A DNA stretch of 49,014 nucleotides, taken from assembly GCA_945905745.1 (NCBI GenBank), contig CAMDQF010000005.1, forward strand, positions 1 through 49,014. The letters run 5' to 3'. Source of the DNA: Litorilinea aerophila. Lineage in GTDB: Bacteria; Chloroflexota; Anaerolineae; Caldilineales; Caldilineaceae. Positions 7,957-17,539 of this stretch are shown here, one piece after another; the first letter of the stretch is position 1; every line of letters starts with the position of its first letter. Both the position numbers and the translations under genes were made by a program. The notes below the pieces were generated by a model. The model did no database searches. It had not been told where the DNA came from and worked only from the letters and a program-made list of their open reading frames with translations.

Positions 7957-10191
7957 ATGTCCCACGAAACCACAACCGTCGAAAAACTGCGCGGCCTGCC
8001 CTGGAGCTACGCCACCAACATCGCCAATACGGTCTTCACCCAGTTTATCTACTTTGGCTCGGTCTTTGTCCTCTTTCTGGATCATCTGGGCCTCTCCAAG
8101 ACAGAGATCGGCTTCGTCCTGGCCCTGACTCCCTTGGCCGCACTGATTGCTCCTTTTGTGGCCCCCTATACCGCCCGTATCGGTTACAAGCGCGCCTTTG
8201 TCCTCTACTACGGTGGACGCAAGGCGGTGACTGTGCTGCTTCTGCTCACCCCCGTCGTTCTCAGCGCCTTTGGGGGACGGTCCGCCTTCTGGTTTGTGGC
8301 TGGGGTCGCTGCGATTTTTTCCCTCAGCCGAGCCGTGTCGGAGACTGCCTATTTTCCCTGGGTGCAGGAATTTGTGCCCAACTCTGTGCGGGGCAAATAC
8401 TCGGCCACCAGCAACATCTTCACCGCCTTCACCGGTTTTCTCACGGTCTGGGTGGCGGGTATCGTCATCGGCCACACCAGCGTACTGAACGGTTTCATGC
8501 TACTCTTTGCCGCGGGGATTGTGGCCGGTTTTGTTTCGGTCTGGGCCTGCACATTCATCCCCGGCGGCGCGCCCAACCCGGCAGAGGCCACAGGCAAACG
8601 GAATCTCAGGGCGGCTGTCCAAGACCGGGACTTTCGCAACTATCTGCTCGGTCTGGCCCTGATTACTCTGGGCACAGTACCCCTGGCCTCCTTCCTGCCC
8701 CTCTATCTGCAAGACCTGGTGGGGCTGAACCCCAGCGCCGTGGTCTTTATCCAGATGGGCACACTCCTGGGCACACTTTCATCCAGCTATCTGTGGGGCT
8801 GGGCTGCTGACCGCTACGGCAGCAAACCGGTGATGATCACCGGTGCGGCCTTGCTGGTGATCACTCCGCTACTCTGGTGGCTGCTACCCCGACAGATGGC
8901 ATGGAGTCTCTACCCGGCCCTGGGCATGGCTTTCTTGCAAGGCGTGGGCAATCTGGGCTGGGGTATCGGCGCGGGGCGGCTGCTTTTTGTCACCATTGTA
9001 CCCACAGACAAAAGGATGGACTACCTGGCGCTCTACTTCTTCTGGGCCGGCATCATCAGCGGCGGCAGCCAGCTGCTGGGCGGCCGCGTGCTAGACCTGA
9101 CCCAGAGCATCGCGGGCCAGTGGGGGCCGCTCACCCTGGATCCCTACACGCCCATCTTTCTCATCTCCCTGCTCATGCCCCTGGCCAGTATTCTGCTCCT
9201 GCGCGCCATCCGTGCCGACAGCCCCTTCTCTACCACCCAATTCGCCGGTCTCTTTCTGCGCGGCAATCCTTTCCTGGCCATGGGATCCCTGGTGCGCTTT
9301 CACTGGGCCAAGGATGAGGAAGATACAGTCGCTGTCACCGAGCGGATGGGCACCATCCGCAGCCCGTTGGCCGTGGATGAGCTGTTGGAGAGTCTGGCCG
9401 ATCCCCGTTTCAACGTGCGTTTTGAGGCGATTCTGGCGATTGCCCGTATGCCCGCGGACGAGAGGCTGATCGCCGGGCTAGTCAAAACACTGGAAGGCAG
9501 GAATCCGGCGTTGAGTGTGCTGGCGGCCTGGGCGCTGGGACGGCTGGGAGATGAACATGCCCAGGCCGCGCTGCGCGCCGCTCTGGATAACTCAGCCTAT
9601 CGTTCGGTTCAGGCCCACAGCGCCCGCTCTCTGGGCACGTTGGGGGACCGTTCATCAGTGCCCCTGCTGCTGGAACGCTTGGCTGGTGAAGAAGACGAGG
9701 GCTTGCAGGTGGCCTATGCGTCGGCCCTGGGTCGGCTGGGCGCGGTGGAAGCCGTGGGGCCCCTGCTTCGGCTTTTAGAAAGTAGCGAGGATGAGATGAC
9801 CCGGCTGGAGGTGGCCCTGGCCCTGGCCCGGCTGGTGGGGGACGAGCGCCACTTTATCCGGCTGCTGCGCCAGCTACGCGCCGAGCCGGGCACGGGCGCG
9901 GCCCAGGCTGTCGCTGGGCTGGTCCGCCATCTGGTCGCAGAGGGCAACGTCGGCGCAGAAGCCCAGGCCACTTTGCTGGCAAGCAGTGAAGCCTTTGCCC
10001 AAAACCGGATGGAGGTCGGGACGGCACAATTGCTGGCCGGGATCGAGACTCTCCCTCGCCTGGCCGAGCCGGGAGCAGACGACATCCGTCGGGTCTGTGC
10101 AGCCGGGCTGGCCGCTACCCGTCTGGTCGCCAGCCTGGATCCGCCCCTGGACTATCTGCTGCTGCTGCTCTTTGTGCTGCGGGCGTGGTGA
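7957..10191 (+). CDS. MFS transporter fused to C-terminal HEAT (PBS-lyase-type) repeats
   Basis: 744 aa. Residues 1 to about 425 form a 12-helix major facilitator domain: the N-terminal half has ...PLAALIAPFVAPYTARIGYKRA with the loop 2-3 region, the second half has WGWAADRYGSKPVMITGAA (the Asp-Arg-x-Gly-x-Lys loop of MFS proteins). Residues about 455-660 are cytosolic helical repeats of about 31 residues with the HEAT/PBS-lyase pattern (for example LESLADPRFNVRFEAILAIA, VLAAWALGRLGDEHAQAALR, YRSVQAHSARSLGTLGDRSS, LQVAYASALGRLGAVEAVGP, MTRLEVALALARLVGD). The substrate is unknown. The repeats probably bind a cytosolic partner or regulate transport; that is inference. The ATG at 7957 is the first of the family-like N-terminus. 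Confidence 0.9.
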   Translation: MSHETTTVEKLRGLPWSYATNIANTVFTQFIYFGSVFVLFLDHLGLSKTEIGFVLALTPLAALIAPFVAPYTARIGYKRAFVLYYGGRKAVTVLLLLTPVVLSAFGGRSAFWFVAGVAAIFSLSRAVSETAYFPWVQEFVPNSVRGKYSATSNIFTAFTGFLTVWVAGIVIGHTSVLNGFMLLFAAGIVAGFVSVWACTFIPGGAPNPAEATGKRNLRAAVQDRDFRNYLLGLALITLGTVPLASFLPLYLQDLVGLNPSAVVFIQMGTLLGTLSSSYLWGWAADRYGSKPVMITGAALLVITPLLWWLLPRQMAWSLYPALGMAFLQGVGNLGWGIGAGRLLFVTIVPTDKRMDYLALYFFWAGIISGGSQLLGGRVLDLTQSIAGQWGPLTLDPYTPIFLISLLMPLASILLLRAIRADSPFSTTQFAGLFLRGNPFLAMGSLVRFHWAKDEEDTVAVTERMGTIRSPLAVDELLESLADPRFNVRFEAILAIARMPADERLIAGLVKTLEGRNPALSVLAAWALGRLGDEHAQAALRAALDNSAYRSVQAHSARSLGTLGDRSSVPLLLERLAGEEDEGLQVAYASALGRLGAVEAVGPLLRLLESSEDEMTRLEVALALARLVGDERHFIRLLRQLRAEPGTGAAQAVAGLVRHLVAEGNVGAEAQATLLASSEAFAQNRMEVGTAQLLAGIETLPRLAEPGADDIRRVCAAGLAATRLVASLDPPLDYLLLLLFVLRAW

Positions 10192-10257
10192 GAGGCTGGG
10201 TTTCTACGTGGCGTGTCGGCGCAGCGTCGATGTTTGCCCTGCTTGCGGTGGGTCACT

Positions 10258-10345
10258 GCCGGTGGTGCGTGGTGCGTGGTGCGTGTACTGGTAGTGATAT
10301 GCGTGTACTGGTAGTGATATTGGTACATGCACTACGCACTACGCC
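10258..10345. repeat. 7-bp repeat array with inverted arms before tRNA-Lys
   Basis: Left arm GTGCGTG repeated three times from about 10264; right arm TGCACTACGCACTACGCC at about 10327-10343 reads as the complement of GTAGTGC units. A 21-bp unit (TGCGTGTACTGGTAGTGATAT, shown here only to 20 bases plus T) is also directly repeated between the arms at about 10279-10320. Confidence 0.75.
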
Positions 10346-10404
10346 TGTCATTGCTTGCGGCTTTTCCATCTGGATGATTTGCGTTTCCCGTTTGGGGCTG
10401 AAAT

Positions 10405-10433
10405 TTGACGAATCGCCGTCAAGCGGGTACACT
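10405..10433 (+). promoter_or_regulatory. Sigma-70-type promoter for tRNA-Lys
   Basis: TTGACG (10405-10410), 17-bp spacer, TACACT (10428-10433), 15 bp before the mature tRNA 5' end. Confidence 0.7.
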
Positions 10434-10448
10434 ACTCGACGTATGTGC

Positions 10449-10520
<72 letters not shown>

Positions 10521-10522
10521 CT

Positions 10523-10559
10523 AAGAGAGGCTACCGGTTGCGGTGGCCTCTCTTTTTGT
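10523..10559 (+). terminator. Intrinsic terminator after tRNA-Lys
   Basis: AAGAGAGGC...GCCTCTCTTTTTG hairpin with a T-tract. Its upper stem and loop are closely similar to the terminator at 18359-18395. Confidence 0.85.
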
Positions 10560-10679
10560 TGTTTGACCAAACACTCAAAACAGCAGACGGCGGACCCCAG
10601 ACGGCTACTGCTGGCTCTATTGTATGTCAATGGGCGGCGGGGGTCCATTTTCGTTAACGCGGCCGCCGGGGGCTGATTC

Positions 10680-13664
10680 TTAGCGGGTTTGGGATTCAAT
10701 CCCCTCAATCTGCCCCAACAAGACTTGCGGATCTCTGCACACATGGAAGACCCAGCGCCCCATCTTCCCCCAATTGTTCAGCGCATCCCGCCATTTGTGC
10801 GCGGCCTGATGCTTGGCCCGGTCTTGGTCATCTTCCCAACCTTTGATTTCCAGCACCAGCGTCAGTTCGTCGTGGATGCGCACCAGATAGTCAGGCTCAT
10901 AGGCAAGGGACTGCCCCAGGTATTCGTATGGAATCGTAAAGCCCAAGCCATCGTTGCGGGCGTAGCAGCCAATCAGCCCGCGCAGAGCAGCCTGCTCCAA
11001 ACGGAAAGCGGCAGATTGCTCCCAGGTGGCTGTATCGGCCACCAGCGCGTTGGCGTGGGTGTGAAAGGTCGCATGGACGGGACGCACAGTCGTGAAGTTC
11101 ACATCGGCAGTCGTGCCTTTGGGCTGATAGCGGTTGAGGATGGGCAACAGGGGCGCTTCCCCCTCGGCCTCGTCTGGGCGAATGGCGTCCATCAACCGGC
11201 CTACCACCTGCTCAAAGTAGCGTTGCAGACCCAACTCCCGTTTGTCCAGCCCCCGAAAATCGATCTTGGCGTCTACAAAACGATCAACCAACTGGAATAC
11301 CTGGGGGAAAAGTTGGTGGCGGGAGATATAGCGGAACTTCGGGTCGCCTTTGCCATTGCTCTGTCCATCACCAGCCAGCTTTAGGACAATATCCCCGGCT
11401 ATCTGGAATTTGATTGTCTGCAAGTGGGTGCTTTGGTAGAAACGCACTCTGTCCTGCTCCTCAAAAGTGCCGGGACCGTCGAGTGTGAAAGTGCCCACCT
11501 GATAGCCCACGCGTGGCTTGACAAAGACCGACGAAGGCAGGTACTCCGGTTGCAGTTGCAGACGCTCCATTGCGCCAATGTCAGCGGTGATGGCATTGCG
11601 GCGCAGAGCAAAGACGTACCCTTCCACCACCGGAAACTGAATCTCATACTGGGCACGTTCGGGCAGGGCGCGGATGTGATTGACCGGTTTGTCTACGACT
11701 TCGGGCTTGTCTTTCACCCGCCCCCGGAAGGGAATCAGGCTGAACGGCACGCCGTAGATGTCCACATACTCCTCTGTCAGCCGTCCTGTGTCTGGGTCCG
11801 GTGTATAGTTCATCCGGCGCAGACCCCGGCCCACCACCTGCTCACACAGCAACTGAGAGCCAAAAGCCCGCAAACCCAAGATATGGGTCACATTGTTGGC
11901 GTCCCAGCCTTCGGTCAACATCGCCACCGACACCACACAGCGCACCTGTTCCCCCAGTTCGCCCCGTTTGCCCACTGTGGCAACCACCCGGCGCAACTGT
12001 TGGGCAGCATCCTGCCGGCTCACATTGGGGTCAGCGCTTTCCGCTTCGGCCAGCAATTTGCTGTCAATGCGAATGGTAGGGGTGAACTTTTCCGTGTTGG
12101 AGAAATGCTCCGGGAAGACCTCCCCCGTGCCGTAGACGGTACGGGTTTTCGTCTTGCCATCCTCATCCACATATTCTTCTTCCCGTTCACCGGAAATCTT
12201 CTCGTGAAAGAGTTTGGCAATGTCCGTGTTGTCACAGACGACAATCAGCACAGGCGGGGTCTTGTCTGCCGTGTTGGATGACTCCTGAATTTGGGTGAAA
12301 CGCTGCACCCACTGGCTGGCAAGTGTGGTCAGGGCGTCCTGGGCTTCTCGGTAGACCACTTCCGGCTTGGGTTTGCCGCCTCTGGGCAGCTTCTCGCCCG
12401 CACGCAGATTGCTAGTGATGGCCTCCCACAGCTTGAAATAACGGGCTTCCGGGCGGCCTGTGGTGTCGCTGACTGGCAGACGGGGAATTTTGACAATCCC
12501 AGACTCAATCGCATCCACCAGGGCAAAGTCGCTGACCAGCCAGGGGAAGGGTCGACCCTCCTGATAGCCGCTGCCCGCAATGTAGAAGGGCGTGGCCGAG
12601 AGGTCCACACAGAAGGCCACCCCCGCGCCGTGATTGAGCATATCCAGCCCGTTGACCCAGACCGTCGCCTCTTTCCACTCCTCCTGATCCACCTCCCCGC
12701 TGACACCCTGCACAATGCGGGCGGGACGCCAGGCGTGGTGGGCTTCGTCGTTGAGAACCATCACCGGCGCACGCTCGAAGAGGTCGCCCAACCGTTTGCG
12801 GGCAAAGGCTTCTGGCCCTTCCGCCCCTTTGTTGACAACCGCATAGCTCTGCCCACCTTCGGCGTGTTCCGACTCGGGCAGAAAGGCGTGCCAGTTCTCC
12901 ACCAGCACTTTGCCTGTGTGCAGCAGGGGACGCAGTTTGGTGGGCACCAGATCGAACTGCTCGTAATAGTTGCCCGGATTGTCGGGGCGCAACACCTGTA
13001 GCCGTTCCCGGATGGTCAAATTGGGGCAGACAGCCAGCACCGCCCAGGGGAAACGTTCATCGCTGTGTACCTGTCCCCGGTTGCAGAAGGCCCAGGCCAC
13101 CAGCATCGCCATCACAACCGTCTTGCCCGAACCCGTCGCCATCTTCACCCCCAGACGACGCAACGACAGTGGGAGTGAAGGGTTGCCAGGAGTATCTCCC
13201 AATTTGTCTAAATCTTCATCCCGAAACTGGGGAGTAAAGCGCAGGTAGCGTTTGCTCAGGCGAATCTCCTGCAGAAAGATGACGCTCTCCACCGCTTCCA
13301 ATTGGCAGAAGAAGAGCCGCCGCTGCCGGTCTGTGCGCCACCAATGGCGGAGCAACTGTTTGGTGATTTCGGTTGCGCCTTCATAGCCGGAGTCACGCCA
13401 ACGCTTCACATCGCTGCGCAGGGCATTGACCAGAGGCAGTTCTTCCCGTTCCTCCTCGGCAAACAGGCGTATCTGCTGCCTGCTGGCGCTGGATTCGTAG
13501 CGAAACCAGTAGGAGGCCGGTCGGCGGCCTTCCATCAGCACGGGCATCCCTGTGTCGGAGGCATAGACCCAGTGGCGGTCTGGCTCCGTATAGGGGCCAC
13601 ACAGAATCGGTTCGTTGACCGGCTGCACGGCCAGGGGTTCTTGGAGCGGTGCGCCTTTAGCCAT
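10680..13664 (-). CDS. Type III-like restriction enzyme subunit (superfamily 2 helicase plus PD-(D/E)XK nuclease)
   Basis: 994-aa Res-type protein that would translocate on DNA and cut unmodified invading DNA with the methyltransferase encoded just upstream. Visible: helicase motif I MATGSGKTVV (Lys181), motif II DEAH (306-309), motif III-like DLSATPF, motif V/VI region MLTEGWDANNVTHILGLRAFGSQLLCEQVVGRGLRR, and a C-terminal EIKG (Glu939, Lys941) inside LTLVLEIKGWEDD, the core of a PD-(D/E)XK nuclease. An N-terminal region of about 150 residues precedes the helicase. Its ATG overlaps the stop of the methyltransferase gene by 8 bases, so both are one operon. Length and order match the Res subunits often annotated as BPTD_3080-type. 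No obvious disruption. Confidence 0.9.
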   Translation of the reverse strand: MAKGAPLQEPLAVQPVNEPILCGPYTEPDRHWVYASDTGMPVLMEGRRPASYWFRYESSASRQQIRLFAEEEREELPLVNALRSDVKRWRDSGYEGATEITKQLLRHWWRTDRQRRLFFCQLEAVESVIFLQEIRLSKRYLRFTPQFRDEDLDKLGDTPGNPSLPLSLRRLGVKMATGSGKTVVMAMLVAWAFCNRGQVHSDERFPWAVLAVCPNLTIRERLQVLRPDNPGNYYEQFDLVPTKLRPLLHTGKVLVENWHAFLPESEHAEGGQSYAVVNKGAEGPEAFARKRLGDLFERAPVMVLNDEAHHAWRPARIVQGVSGEVDQEEWKEATVWVNGLDMLNHGAGVAFCVDLSATPFYIAGSGYQEGRPFPWLVSDFALVDAIESGIVKIPRLPVSDTTGRPEARYFKLWEAITSNLRAGEKLPRGGKPKPEVVYREAQDALTTLASQWVQRFTQIQESSNTADKTPPVLIVVCDNTDIAKLFHEKISGEREEEYVDEDGKTKTRTVYGTGEVFPEHFSNTEKFTPTIRIDSKLLAEAESADPNVSRQDAAQQLRRVVATVGKRGELGEQVRCVVSVAMLTEGWDANNVTHILGLRAFGSQLLCEQVVGRGLRRMNYTPDPDTGRLTEEYVDIYGVPFSLIPFRGRVKDKPEVVDKPVNHIRALPERAQYEIQFPVVEGYVFALRRNAITADIGAMERLQLQPEYLPSSVFVKPRVGYQVGTFTLDGPGTFEEQDRVRFYQSTHLQTIKFQIAGDIVLKLAGDGQSNGKGDPKFRYISRHQLFPQVFQLVDRFVDAKIDFRGLDKRELGLQRYFEQVVGRLMDAIRPDEAEGEAPLLPILNRYQPKGTTADVNFTTVRPVHATFHTHANALVADTATWEQSAAFRLEQAALRGLIGCYARNDGLGFTIPYEYLGQSLAYEPDYLVRIHDELTLVLEIKGWEDDQDRAKHQAAHKWRDALNNWGKMGRWVFHVCRDPQVLLGQIEGIESQTR

Positions 13665-16600
13665 ACGTCACCCCTCCCTCCAAGTATTTCACCCGCATCA
13701 CTTCATTGCCGCGTGGGTCAATGACTTTGACGGCAATGCGCTTGTGTTCCCCGGCCCGGAAGGGCAAGGAGCGGGTGGAGGAGAAGGCGGCAAAGAGTTC
13801 TTCGTCGATCACCGACTTCAGCGCCTTGGCCAGCTTCTCCCAGGCGTCTTTGTCTGGGAAGAAGGCTTGGGTCACATAAAAGGTCTTGCCGTCGTAGTCG
13901 CTGTCCAGAAACCAGGCCGCCACCTTTTCCGCCCGTGTCGCCTGAATCGTATTGCTCACCGGGTCGTAGATGTCCACCCCTTCCATCTCCACTGTATATT
14001 CCCCGTCGCCTGCGTCGTGCAGCGCCACGCGGGGCAGACCGGTCACTGTGAAAATCTGGCTGCTCGGCGTATCTTTGAGCAGATCGCCCATCAACACATC
14101 CGGGCGGATGTGGGCCAGATGGCAGCGCACCCGTGGATTGGGGTCGCTGTCAATGGCTGCCTGGGCCGCGCCGTCAATCGTGAAACCGGCAAAAATCAGG
14201 TCATCAAACCCCCGACGACTGGCTTCCCACAGGCCATTCTCCACCTGTTTGGCCGTCAGCGGGCCGTATTGGGGGCCGAAGGAGACGCCCACCCGTCTAC
14301 CATTTGCCTCGTTGGATGGATTCCACTCCCCTTCGGCGTGGATGCTCTGGCTGCCTGCCAGCGGGTCCAGTCGCTGGATGCTGACCTGCTGGTTGCCCAG
14401 AAAGCGCACCCCGTCCTGGCGCAGCAGACGAATCATATTTTCCAGATACGCGCCCGCATTGGCCGGGTCTCTGTCCAGAGCAGCCGCAGGCGCAAAGGTA
14501 TCCAGCGCATCCGGCGCACCGGCAATCGGTGAGCCATCCAAATCCATCCGTTCTTCTCCCGGCTGCACACCCTCCACAGTAAAAGGGCCGCTCACCCGGA
14601 CTACCCCTTTCACCACCTGGGGCCGGTCTACCAGGGTCTCCTGGGGTGCGCTGGCCGCAATCGTAGCGTTCACCTCGTCCATCTTCCCCCGCCACGCCGC
14701 CCGATAGTCGGTCAGGGCCGCCTGCAATTGCGCGGGCCAATCCGGGTCCGTGTCGTAGGGGACTTCCCACTCCTGCCAACTTTCTGCGGGTAGCAGCCAG
14801 CGCCGTCTGTCCGCGTCGGTGATGGCCCGCTTGCCTTCCGCCCGCTCTTTGGCCGCCAACTTCTGGTGCAGACGGGTGCGCAGGGCCGGGGTCACATCCA
14901 GCAGGGCAATGTTCAGCGTCTCCAGCTTGTCGGCCAAGACCGGCTGCCAGCGGGCAAAAACCGGGTCCAGGGCCGCGCACTGGGAAATTGTACTCAGCAT
15001 TATGTGGGGCACACTTTCGTAGCGGAAGCGGTTGCGCACCGGGTGCAGGGGCTGGTTGGGTCCTTCCTTTGCGTAGTAGTCGAATTTGGCCGTGAGCAAC
15101 CGTTGCCGGGCCAGAGCCAGAGCCACCCGGCTGGTGTCAATCGTAATCCAGCGCCGCCCCCACTGCTCGGCCACGTATGCCGTTGTGCCGCTGCCACAGG
15201 TGGGGTCCAACACCAGATCGCCGGGGTCGGTGGTCATTAGAAGGCAGCGTTCGATGACTCTCGTGCTAGTTTGAACGACATACGCTTTGTCACTTTCGGC
15301 AAAGGTATCACCCCACACTTCGTTGATTTCTTGAACTGGATAATCATCCAGATAGTAGATATACCGAAGGCTAGTTGCTAAAGGTTGCAAACGCCCCGCA
15401 AGTACGAGTCGATTCATTCCTTCTTTAGTAGTTTTCCAACTATGACCACGCGGCGGTGGAAAAGTTTTCCCATCCATTGAGAATGAATACGTGCAGGATT
15501 GAGTGTATCCCGATGACGCAAGATTTTGGGATGTGAATAATTTAGCAGTTGCTTGAAGTTTATCTGTTAGAGCCTCAGACCGAGATGCTGCAATTCGCTC
15601 ACCGGTCTCCAATTGTAGGAGGCTAAACTCTTTCTGCTCGATAGCGTTTTTCTCGAGATACAGTTGTCGATACTTCATTGAGCTACTGTTCTTGGCATAC
15701 CAAAGCAGATAATCAGAGATTCGACCCAGCCCACTTACATTCAAAGGGCTTTTTACACGAAAGATAATCTGACCAACAAAATTCTCCGCCCCAAACACCT
15801 CATCCAAGAGCATCCGCACCCGATGCACATTCTCATCGGAAATCTGAACAAAGATGCTGCCGCTGTCTGTCAGCAGTTCCCTGGCCGCTATCAGCCGGTC
15901 ACGCAGATAGGCCAAATACGAATGGACGCCCAGCGTCCAGGTATCCCGATAGGCTCGCACCTGCTCCGGTTCACGGGTCAAGTCCTGCTCCCGCTCCTTC
16001 ACCTCCCGGTTGTTGACAAAGGGCTGGAAGTTGGAGGCGAATTTGATACCGTAGGGCGGGTCCATATAAATCATCTGCACCTTGCCGGCCAGGTCTTCAC
16101 GGCGGGCCAGGCTGGTCATCACCGTCAACGAATCGCCCAGAATCAGCCGGTTGGCCCAGTCCATCTCGTGCTGGTAGAACTTCACCTGCTCCCAGAAGTC
16201 CAATGTCGGCTCGGCAAAGAGGCTGCGCTGTAGGGGCTGGCGCTGGGCCAACTGGACAATCGCCTCGGCGGAGAGCCGTTCGTGGATGTGCAGGGCCACC
16301 GGGTCTACGGCAAAGCTACGCTTCTCCCGCTTGCCTGTCCATTCCAGCCAGGGCTGGCGCACACGCAGGGCTTCGGCCAACGCGCGGGCTTCGTCGTCGC
16401 TCAAGGGTCGCTGTGTGGCTGCTTCCAACAGATCGGGCAGGCGGTCGCTCTGGCCGGTGTCGTCAAAGCGCAGAAGCGGGGGCAGGTGGGGGTCATAGCT
16501 GTAGCGGGTGTGGGGCTTCTCCTCAACTTTGCCCTGGGCGGCCAGACCGGCAGGGGGAATGTTCTTGCGCGTCTCGTCATAGCGGTAGGTGCGCACCAGT

Positions 16601-16803
16601 TCCCCGGCCTCGCCCGCCCGCCGCACAAAGTCCAGAATGGCCTGGGCTGTGCTCTCCCCCACGCCGCTGATCCCCAGCAGCGCTTCCAGCGTCACATCTT
16701 TCAGGTCGTCCAGAGAGCCGTAGCCAGCGTCAATGAAACTGCGCACGGTCTTTGCGCCCACGCCGCTTACCTGGCGCAGGCTGTTGATGTCGAGAGAAGG
16801 CAC
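13657..16803 (-). CDS. Type III-like DNA methyltransferase (Mod) with N-terminal helix-hairpin-helix domain
   Basis: 1048-aa beta-class N6/N4 DNA methyltransferase. Residues 1-62 carry two helix-hairpin-helix units (SGVGAKTVRSFIDAG and SGVGESTAQAILDF) for DNA binding. DPPY (248-251) precedes the AdoMet-binding motif LDPTCGSGTTAY (533-540), the beta order typical of Mod. The target-recognition region lies between them, and its DNA from about 15236 to 15782 is distinctly AT-richer than the flanks. A C-terminal part of about 450 residues has no motif I recognise. The protein both protects host sites and gives specificity to the Res partner encoded directly downstream. The recognition sequence cannot be predicted. 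Confidence 0.9.
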   Translation of the reverse strand: MPSLDINSLRQVSGVGAKTVRSFIDAGYGSLDDLKDVTLEALLGISGVGESTAQAILDFVRRAGEAGELVRTYRYDETRKNIPPAGLAAQGKVEEKPHTRYSYDPHLPPLLRFDDTGQSDRLPDLLEAATQRPLSDDEARALAEALRVRQPWLEWTGKREKRSFAVDPVALHIHERLSAEAIVQLAQRQPLQRSLFAEPTLDFWEQVKFYQHEMDWANRLILGDSLTVMTSLARREDLAGKVQMIYMDPPYGIKFASNFQPFVNNREVKEREQDLTREPEQVRAYRDTWTLGVHSYLAYLRDRLIAARELLTDSGSIFVQISDENVHRVRMLLDEVFGAENFVGQIIFRVKSPLNVSGLGRISDYLLWYAKNSSSMKYRQLYLEKNAIEQKEFSLLQLETGERIAASRSEALTDKLQATAKLFTSQNLASSGYTQSCTYSFSMDGKTFPPPRGHSWKTTKEGMNRLVLAGRLQPLATSLRYIYYLDDYPVQEINEVWGDTFAESDKAYVVQTSTRVIERCLLMTTDPGDLVLDPTCGSGTTAYVAEQWGRRWITIDTSRVALALARQRLLTAKFDYYAKEGPNQPLHPVRNRFRYESVPHIMLSTISQCAALDPVFARWQPVLADKLETLNIALLDVTPALRTRLHQKLAAKERAEGKRAITDADRRRWLLPAESWQEWEVPYDTDPDWPAQLQAALTDYRAAWRGKMDEVNATIAASAPQETLVDRPQVVKGVVRVSGPFTVEGVQPGEERMDLDGSPIAGAPDALDTFAPAAALDRDPANAGAYLENMIRLLRQDGVRFLGNQQVSIQRLDPLAGSQSIHAEGEWNPSNEANGRRVGVSFGPQYGPLTAKQVENGLWEASRRGFDDLIFAGFTIDGAAQAAIDSDPNPRVRCHLAHIRPDVLMGDLLKDTPSSQIFTVTGLPRVALHDAGDGEYTVEMEGVDIYDPVSNTIQATRAEKVAAWFLDSDYDGKTFYVTQAFFPDKDAWEKLAKALKSVIDEELFAAFSSTRSLPFRAGEHKRIAVKVIDPRGNEVMRVKYLEGGVTYG

Positions 16804-16851
16804 GATGCGCTCTCCTTTTCGGGGTCAGAGTGATTGGGTGGGATCAAAGTG

Positions 16852-17061
16852 TCAAAGGGCTGTCGGTTCTGCTGCGCCCCTGCCAGCCAGATAGAGACTG
16901 AGCAGTTTGCGTGTGCGAAAACCGATGTAGGCGTAGCGCTGTTTGGCCCCCTTGCCCCGCTGGATGTTTACCGAACCAGTGGCGTCGTCGAAGAAGCGCC
17001 AACCGGCGTCTTCGAGGAGATGGTTGATTTTGATGCGTGCCTTGGCTTCTTTGGCGGGCAT
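16852..17061 (-). pseudogene. Scar gene: HsdR-like N-terminus joined in frame to a tyrosine-recombinase fragment
   Basis: A 69-codon frame on the same strand as, and just upstream of, the methyltransferase gene. Residues 1-33 (MPAKEAKARIKINHLLEDAG and WRFFDDATGSVNI) look like the start of type I restriction R subunits and related DEAD helicases. Residues 34-62 (RGKGAKQRYAYIGFRTRKLL, then SLYLAG) look instead like the catalytic-domain segment of phage-type tyrosine recombinases around GKGxKxRxxxIG. Neither part could work alone. It is best read as a deletion or recombination scar. No good ribosome-binding site is seen. Both homology statements are from memory of the families and need a profile search. 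Confidence 0.55.
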
Positions 17062-17100
17062 ACGGCGGTTTCCGGGGTGGGGCGCTGCTTTTTCGATTTG

Positions 17101-17535
17101 TCAAAATTCGAGGCTGGATTTTTCACTCACGTACTTTGAAAAATACGAGACCAGATAGCCCAGGTATTCTTCATACTTTTTCGTCTGCTTCTGTCGTTTG
17201 TGGCAGTCGTTCAGCATCTTTATCCATCTGTCCTGACGTTGCAAATCACCCCAATCTACATAAAAGCCGTGGTAGTCGAGATACAGGCTGACGAGCAGAC
17301 GAGCGATGCGCCCATTGGCGTCGTAGAAGGGGTGGACACGAACAAATTGCTGGTAGAAGGTCACGCAAGCGGCGATCGGGTTGCTGGCATCTTTTGATAA
17401 ATGGGGGAAGACATCCTGTAACGCCTTCTCGATTTCCCCAGCCGCAATGCCCGTGAATGGTGGTTTGTTGCCCCTGCCACTGACCGGGAAAGCGGCCATC
17501 AATTCTGCTAGATAGTCCAGTTCCGGGGAGGTCAT
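17101..17535 (-). CDS. Fic domain protein, probable toxin
   Basis: 144-aa compact Fic protein. The Fic active-site loop is HPFYDANGRIAR (His68 to Arg79), with Ala in place of the first Gly of the usual HPFxDGNGRxxR; catalytic His, Asp and Arg are kept. Fic proteins usually AMPylate, or otherwise modify, protein hydroxyl groups. No clear (S/T)xxxE(G/N) self-inhibition helix is visible, so control is likely by a separate antitoxin. The gene follows the Panacea-type gene with only 4 bp between, so the two form an operon. DNA here is AT-richer than the region average, as often for toxin-antitoxin modules. Confidence 0.85.
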   Translation of the reverse strand: MTSPELDYLAELMAAFPVSGRGNKPPFTGIAAGEIEKALQDVFPHLSKDASNPIAACVTFYQQFVRVHPFYDANGRIARLLVSLYLDYHGFYVDWGDLQRQDRWIKMLNDCHKRQKQTKKYEEYLGYLVSYFSKYVSEKSSLEF

Positions 17536-17539
17536 TGGA

